Assembly (NCBI RefSeq): GCF_015056685.1 | Contig: NZ_SVFW01000004.1 | Coordinates: forward strand, 1 to 64,000 | DNA from: Butyrivibrio sp. | GTDB lineage: Bacteria > Bacillota > Clostridia > Lachnospirales > Lachnospiraceae | DNA length: 64,000 nucleotides | Direction: 5' to 3' | Translations under genes and position numbers: made by a program | Shown here: positions 59,900 through 64,000 of the stretch, piece after piece | Layout of the letters: each line of letters starts with the position of its first letter | Numbering within the stretch: the first letter of the stretch is position 1 | The notes under the pieces: generated by a model | What the model was told of the DNA's origin: nothing | Database searches by the model: none | Seen by the model: the letters and a program-made list of their open reading frames with translations, nothing else

Positions 59900-60910
59900 T
59901 TAACCTTCATCTGAAAGCTTAGCACTGATCTTTTCACTTATTTTCTGTTCTGTGAATGTTACACACTGCAAGATTGAATTCTTGACCTCAATATCATTGG
60001 CACTTCCATGAGTCTTAACTACAAGACCCTTAAGACCAAGCATTGGAGCTCCGCCGTATTTATCCATGCTGTAATCTGAAAGAGACTTCTTAAGGTCATC
60101 CTTTATAAGGAGTGCACCAATCTTTGTTTTAAGATTGCTCATAAGACTCTTTTTGATAACATGCATCATGGACTTGGCAACGCCTTCATACATCTTAAGG
60201 ATAACGTTACCTGTGAAAGCCTCACAAACGATAATATCAGCAAATCCAGCAGGAATATCTCTTGCCTCGATACTTCCAATAAAGTTTATATCAGGACAGT
60301 TCTTAAGAAGTGGGAATGTCTCTTTTACAAGTGCATTGCCTTTCTCCTCTTCTGCGCCGATATTAACAATGGCAACTGTTGGATTCTTAATTCCCATTAC
60401 ATTTTCCATGTAGACAGTTCCCATTTTTGCAAATTGAACCAGATGATTAGATCTGGCATCTACATTGGCACCGCAATCTATCAACAGAGAATTGCCCTTC
60501 TCTGTAGGGATAAGAGGAGCAAGTGGTGCTCTGTCAACTCCCTTAAGTCTTCCAACAATGACCTGTCCGCCTACGAGTGTGGCGCCAGTACTTCCTGCAG
60601 AAACATAGGCATCAGCCTCGCCATGGTTGACCATATACATAGCCTTTACGATAGAAGAATCTTTCTTTTTTCTGATAGCCATTACCGGAGGTTCAGCCAT
60701 TTCGATAACTTCAGTTGCATCTACAACTTCAATCTTATCTTTGTCATATTCATAAGCAGAAAGTTCTTTTTCTACAATATCCTTTTTTCCAACGAGAAAA
60801 ACCTTGAGATTCTGTGACTCTTTAACAGCGTCTACAGCACCCTTAACTGTAACAAACGGAGCGTTATCTCCTCCCATTGCATCAACAGCAACCCTTACAA
60901 GTTCTGCCAT
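59900..60910 (-). CDS. plsX: Phosphate acyltransferase PlsX
   Basis: A 336-residue enzyme that converts acyl-ACP to acyl-phosphate, the donor for PlsY. The N-terminal signature is VAVDAMGGDNAPFVTVKGA, and SAGSTGATLVGG and EAFTGNVILKM follow. Length is typical. GGGGG lies about 6 nt before the ATG. A near-consensus promoter with an inverted repeat lies upstream, after the rpmF terminator. Confidence 0.96.
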   Translation of the reverse strand: MAELVRVAVDAMGGDNAPFVTVKGAVDAVKESQNLKVFLVGKKDIVEKELSAYEYDKDKIEVVDATEVIEMAEPPVMAIRKKKDSSIVKAMYMVNHGEADAYVSAGSTGATLVGGQVIVGRLKGVDRAPLAPLIPTEKGNSLLIDCGANVDARSNHLVQFAKMGTVYMENVMGIKNPTVAIVNIGAEEEKGNALVKETFPLLKNCPDINFIGSIEARDIPAGFADIIVCEAFTGNVILKMYEGVAKSMMHVIKKSLMSNLKTKIGALLIKDDLKKSLSDYSMDKYGGAPMLGLKGLVVKTHGSANDIEVKNSILQCVTFTEQKISEKISAKLSDEG

Positions 60911-60943
60911 AAAATTACCCCCATATCAAAATTGACTTCTTAT

Positions 60944-60993
60944 AATATACAAGAGTACTAATCAAAAATCAATAGAATAAAACATTGATTTTT
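60944..60993 (-). promoter_or_regulatory. Promoter of plsX-acpP with flanking inverted repeat
   Basis: TTGATT (plus 60967-60972), a 17-bp spacer and TATATT (plus 60944-60949) form the promoter. A perfect 10-bp inverted repeat AAAAATCAAT/ATTGATTTTT with a 10-bp gap (60964-60993) covers the -35. TTAGTAC, like a FapR half-site, lies between the two boxes (plus 60955-60961). A regulator of lipid synthesis may act here. Confidence 0.6.
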
Positions 60994-60998
60994 AGGGC

Positions 60999-61032
60999 AA
61001 AAAAAGGGCTTCCCAAATAAATTGGAAAGCCT
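60999..61032 (-). terminator. Terminator after rpmF
   Basis: On the minus strand AGGCTTTCCAA-TTTAT-TTGGGAAGCCC is followed by seven T. It lies 34 bp past the rpmF stop, so rpmF is probably transcribed alone. Confidence 0.88.
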
Positions 61033-61066
61033 TAAATTTCAGAACATATGAGGTTCCACTTAATTA

Positions 61067-61249
61067 TCAAGCCTCAACTTCAACAATGCTCTTCTTGTTA
61101 TAATAGCCGCACTTCTTACATGCGCAATGTGGCTGCATAAGAGCTCCACAGTGGCTGCACTTTACAAGAGTTGGAGCTGTCATTTTCCAGTTAGCTCTTC
61201 TCTGATCTCTGTGGCCTTTTGATGACTTATTCTTTGGGCAGATTGACAT
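61067..61249 (-). CDS. rpmF: 50S ribosomal protein L32, zinc-binding form
   Basis: A 60-residue ribosomal protein, beginning MSICPKNKSSKGHRDQRRANW, with a zinc ribbon made of CSHCGALMQPHCACKKCG (two CxxC-type pairs). Because the cysteines are intact this is the zinc-containing form, so no zinc-saving paralogue is implied. AGGAGG lies about 9 nt upstream. It precedes plsX as in many Firmicutes. Confidence 0.94.
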   Translation of the reverse strand: MSICPKNKSSKGHRDQRRANWKMTAPTLVKCSHCGALMQPHCACKKCGYYNKKSIVEVEA

Positions 61250-61334
61250 TTGAGTAACACCTCCTTACAGTAACCGTATAAGAAACTGCCTTAACAAGGC
61301 AATTGTTTACGTTTATTCATTAGCATACTTGAAT

Positions 61335-61363
61335 ATTGTACTCATCGCAGCGTTATTTGTCAA
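61335..61363 (-). promoter_or_regulatory. Promoter of rpmF
   Basis: TTGACA (plus 61358-61363), a 17-bp spacer and TACAAT (plus 61335-61340) make a near-perfect promoter. The roughly 80-nt leader contains a GCCTT-GTT-AAGGC hairpin. Confidence 0.85.
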
Positions 61364-61371
61364 CAGTTTTT

Positions 61372-62232
61372 TTATCTGTTGCAATTCTGAGAGTATTTCT
61401 TGGGGGATATTCCTACAGACTTGGTAAATGCCTTAAGGAAATTGCTATAGTCGCTAAAGCCGCATTTCTCGCAAACGTCGCTCACACCTATTCCCTCTGC
61501 AAGCAGAGACTTGGCAATAGAAATACGTCTGGCTGTCATATATTTATTTATAGTTGTCCCGGTCGCAGACTTAAAGATCCTGCATATATATGACTCACTA
61601 ATATAAAACTGTTTAGAAAGATCTCCAATGCTTATCGGGTACTGGATATTATTGTTAAGGTAAGAAAGAATGGCATCTACCTGTTCATTATATGTAGATG
61701 GCCTGTCTTCTACCTTGTCGCTGTTTTTCTCATTAACTATCTGATTTATCAAGACGAACAGTTCAGTAAAAGTCGCCCTCTCAAGCAGGTCATGTCCGTA
61801 TCCGTTACTTGTAAGTATTTTGTTTACAAAGTAAAGAAAACGGCTCTGCTGTTCACTTGTAAGGCTTATCTTATGGGAAAACTTTTCATTTCTCTCCTGG
61901 AAACATGCATCAAGATTAGTTTCCTTTGAAGATATCTCTTTCATATAATCAGGATCGATCATGATAACGATCCTCTCATGCTTTTCCTTCTCGATCTGAG
62001 TCAGATAGTGAGAGTCATACTGATTTATCAGGAAAAGATCTCCCGGGGCAATATCATAGACCTTATTATCAATAAGGAACTGTTTTCCTCCTGAAATGGA
62101 AAAATACACCTCATAGCAGTCATGAATATGCATTTCCATTGCCTTCTCATCTTTATACAAGTGAGCAATGCTAAAGTATTTGTTTTCAATACTGGAGGCC
62201 ATGGCCTCTTTACATGAATTTAACTCTTTCAT
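61372..62232 (-). CDS. AraC-family regulator with cupin domain, copy 2
   Basis: A 286-residue regulator with the same layout as the one at 50305-51147. The N-terminal cupin has MHIHDCYEVYFSISGGKQFLID and INQYDSHYL. The C-terminal AraC domain (about 185-283) has LSKQFYISESYICRIFKSATG and VSDVCEKCGFSDYSNFLKAFTKSVG. The two proteins are similar only in pattern, not recent copies. It has its own promoter and no operon partner. The ligand is unknown. Confidence 0.88.
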   Translation of the reverse strand: MKELNSCKEAMASSIENKYFSIAHLYKDEKAMEMHIHDCYEVYFSISGGKQFLIDNKVYDIAPGDLFLINQYDSHYLTQIEKEKHERIVIMIDPDYMKEISSKETNLDACFQERNEKFSHKISLTSEQQSRFLYFVNKILTSNGYGHDLLERATFTELFVLINQIVNEKNSDKVEDRPSTYNEQVDAILSYLNNNIQYPISIGDLSKQFYISESYICRIFKSATGTTINKYMTARRISIAKSLLAEGIGVSDVCEKCGFSDYSNFLKAFTKSVGISPKKYSQNCNR

Positions 62233-62286
62233 TTCTTCCCTATTATCAGCTTTTTTCTATATTATCCCAAGCAAAAGACATAGTAT

Positions 62287-62315
62287 ATCATACAATTTCA
62301 CTTCAGTATTTTCAA
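62287..62315 (-). promoter_or_regulatory. Promoter of the second AraC regulator
   Basis: TTGAAA (plus 62310-62315), a 17-bp spacer and TATGAT (plus 62287-62292) precede the gene by about 55 bp. Confidence 0.7.
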
Positions 62316-62379
62316 GTTTTTTGTTGTGTTTATTTAATAACAAGAAAATATAGTTTAACGATTAACATCAAAAGCAATA

Positions 62380-62414
62380 AAAAAAGAAGCGGTGAAAATA
62401 TCACCACTTCTTTT
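62380..62414 (-). terminator. Terminator of ackA
   Basis: On the minus strand AGAAGTGGTGA-TATTT-TCACCGCTTCT (one G-T pair) is followed by a long T run. It lies about 20 bp past the ackA stop. Confidence 0.88.
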
Positions 62415-62435
62415 TTTCAATCTTTTATAAATTCA

Positions 62436-63629
62436 TTATTTGCAGAGCGCTACTGTATCACGAGCAATTGCAAGTTCTTCATTTGTAGGAACGATCATAA
62501 GTGTAACCTTGCTGTCAGCACCTGAGAAGATCTTGTCCTCACCGTGAGCCTTGTTTGCTTCCTCATCAATAGTTGCGCCGAGGAATGAAAGTCTCTTGCA
62601 GATAAGGTTACGAACAAATCCGCTGTTCTCGCCCACACCTGCTGTGAAGCAAATAGCATCAACTCTTCCCAAAGCAGCTGTGTAAGCACCGATGTACTTA
62701 ACTACTCTGTATACAAATGCATCAACCGCTCTCTTAGCACCTGCATGACCCTCTTCATATCCCTTCTGAAGGTCTCTGAAATCAGATGAAAGCTCGTCTG
62801 AAAGTCCGAATACACCTGACTTTTTATTTAAAAGATTTGTAACATCTGCTACTGTAGAATTCTCTTTCTTCATGATGAACTCTACAACTGAAGGATCTAT
62901 ATCACCACTTCTTGTTCCCATGATAAGTCCCTCAAGTGGAGTAAGTCCCATAGATGTATCTATACATTTTCCGCCATCTACGGCTGAAATTGAAGCGCCA
63001 TTTCCAAGGTGGCAAACGATAAGTTTAAGGTCTTTTGCATCCTTTCCAAGGATCTTGGCAGCTCTTTTGCTTACATATGAATGGCTTGTGCCGTGAAAAC
63101 CATATCTTCTGATTCCGTATTTCTCATAGTAAGAATATGGAAGGCCGTAAAGATAAGCCTCCTCAGGCATTGTCTGATGGAATGCTGTGTCGAACACTGC
63201 AACCATAGGTACTGAAGGCATAGCCTTCTGACATGCTCTGATACCGATAAGGTTTGCAGGATTGTGAAGAGGTGCAAGATCAGATACTTCCTCAATTGCC
63301 TTGATAACCTCATCATTGATAACAACAGACTTAGTGAACTTCTCTCCGCCATGAACAATACGATGTCCAACAGCTCCTATCTCATCAAGAGAAACTACAC
63401 CATTTTCGCTATTTGTAAGTGCCTCGATAACAAGCTCGATTGCTCTGTTATGATCAGGCATTGGAGTAACCTTAGTAATTTTGTCCTTGCCAGCTGGAGT
63501 ATAAACAATCTGGCTTCCGTCAATTCCGATTCTTTCGCAAAGTCCCTTGCAGATAACAGCTTCTGAATCTGAATCAATAAGCTGGAATTTAAGTGATGAA
63601 CTTCCGCAGTTAATAACTAAAATTTTCAT
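62436..63629 (-). CDS. ackA: Acetate kinase
   Basis: A 397-residue enzyme that interconverts acetyl-phosphate and acetate with ATP formation, the last energy-yielding step of acetate fermentation. Family signatures are LVINCGSSSLKFQLID (at the N-terminus), RYGFHGTSHSYVSKRAA (about residue 174) and LICHLGNGASI-type sequence (LIVCHLGNGASISAV). GAGG lies 6 nt before the ATG. A phosphotransacetylase gene, its usual partner, is not next to it in this window. It is divergent from tmcAL. Confidence 0.97.
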   Translation of the reverse strand: MKILVINCGSSSLKFQLIDSDSEAVICKGLCERIGIDGSQIVYTPAGKDKITKVTPMPDHNRAIELVIEALTNSENGVVSLDEIGAVGHRIVHGGEKFTKSVVINDEVIKAIEEVSDLAPLHNPANLIGIRACQKAMPSVPMVAVFDTAFHQTMPEEAYLYGLPYSYYEKYGIRRYGFHGTSHSYVSKRAAKILGKDAKDLKLIVCHLGNGASISAVDGGKCIDTSMGLTPLEGLIMGTRSGDIDPSVVEFIMKKENSTVADVTNLLNKKSGVFGLSDELSSDFRDLQKGYEEGHAGAKRAVDAFVYRVVKYIGAYTAALGRVDAICFTAGVGENSGFVRNLICKRLSFLGATIDEEANKAHGEDKIFSGADSKVTLMIVPTNEELAIARDTVALCK

Positions 63630-63748
63630 ATTTGACCTCTTTTCAAAATATTTCTGAAATCTACATATAATAGTAACTTCAGTTCATTTTTTATTCTTTG
63701 AGCAGAATCAAAAAATCTTCCATGAATATGATACTTATATTATAATTC

Positions 63749-63772
63749 TTGTACAAGGAAAAAATTGTACAA
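63749..63772. promoter_or_regulatory. Paired palindromes in the ackA-tmcAL divergent region
   Basis: The palindromic octamer TTGTACAA occurs at 63749-63756 and 63765-63772, 16 bp apart start to start, in the 194-bp region between the two divergent genes. A pair of equal palindromes at this spacing suggests a dimeric repressor or activator site affecting one or both genes. Confidence 0.45.
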
Positions 63773-63823
63773 AAATTTGAATATAGTTGTTACCTATAGA
63801 ATTATATTATCAGGATATCGTTA

Positions 63824-64000
63824 ATGAAGACAATCGGGATCATCGCAGAATTCAATCCTTTTCATAAGGGTCATGAATATCTCATAAATCAGTGTAAAAA
63901 GAAATTAAATGCTGACTACTGCGTAGTAGTCATGAGCGGAGACTTTGTAGAAAGAGGCGCTCCCTCTATCATCAGCAAATTTGACAGAGCAAAAATGGCC
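63824..64000 (+). CDS. tmcAL: tRNA(Met) cytidine acetate ligase, 5' part
   Basis: The first 59 codons of a gene cut by the window end. The product begins MKTIGIIAEFNPFHKGHEYL, with the HxGH nucleotidyl-transfer motif, and continues with YCVVVMSGDFVERGAPSI. This is the TmcAL (YlbM) family, which activates acetate with ATP and makes N4-acetylcytidine at the wobble base of elongator tRNA-Met. AGGA lies 8 nt before the ATG. It stands head to head with acetate kinase, which also handles acetate. Confidence 0.9.
   Translation, partial: MKTIGIIAEFNPFHKGHEYLINQCKKKLNADYCVVVMSGDFVERGAPSIISKFDRAKMA

Noticed and set aside
60161..60817. 218-codon open frame antisense to plsX
   Set aside because: It is the complement of a highly conserved gene and has no start signal or recognisable domain.

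Overview
The window looks like a chromosomal segment of a low-GC Gram-positive bacterium, most probably a Lachnospiraceae member of the Butyrivibrio/Pseudobutyrivibrio type. The evidence is the AT-rich sequence with strong AGGAGG-type ribosome binding sites, conserved Firmicute gene blocks (rpmF, plsX, acpP, rnc, smc, ftsY; ylxM, ffh, rpsP, khpA, rimM, trmD; rplS, rbgA, rnhB, a FliK-like gene, an FlhB C-terminal homologue, yraN), NupNOPQ-type nucleoside uptake, a SARP-type response regulator, and a class B sortase beside a very large Cna-B-repeat surface protein. The genus is inference. No tRNA, rRNA, insertion sequence or CRISPR array was seen.

Positions 1-18,774 are accessory and surface related. 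Positions 1-850 hold no convincing gene but carry six copies of a short hairpin motif, three on each strand, arranged head to head. Then come a remnant of a surface-protein gene, a Nudix hydrolase, a 1207-residue secreted Ig-domain protein, a noncoding patch with two co-varying hairpins and a pentanucleotide microsatellite, a sortase B gene, and a giant surface protein of about 4020 residues with some 20 Cna-B-like units. Upstream lies a LytS-like kinase and SARP-type regulator pair. The promoter region of the giant gene has an 11-bp-period direct repeat close to a -10-like box, which is the geometry SARP proteins bind, so the four genes may form one regulated cell-surface system.

Positions 18,775-34,433 hold an apparent operon (DUF512 protein, der, plsY, gpsA, kinase, regulator) whose promoter seems to place the transcript start at or next to the start codon. 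They also hold PRPP synthetase, a second two-component system with an 11-bp-period operator-like region, PgeF/YfiH, ribonuclease J and a polytopic membrane protein.

Positions 34,434-64,000 are mostly housekeeping genes on the minus strand in the order found in other Firmicutes, with two insertions. A complete nucleoside salvage and uptake operon (udp, BMP lipoprotein, ABC ATPase, two permeases, cdd) separates rimM/trmD from rplS. A threonine dehydratase, YitT, GH25 lysozyme and AraC block separates ftsY from ylxM-ffh. The ylxM promoter appears to be built into the terminator hairpin of the preceding araC gene. The right end has rpmF, a second AraC regulator, acetate kinase, and the start of a divergent tmcAL, whose product uses acetate to modify tRNA-Met.
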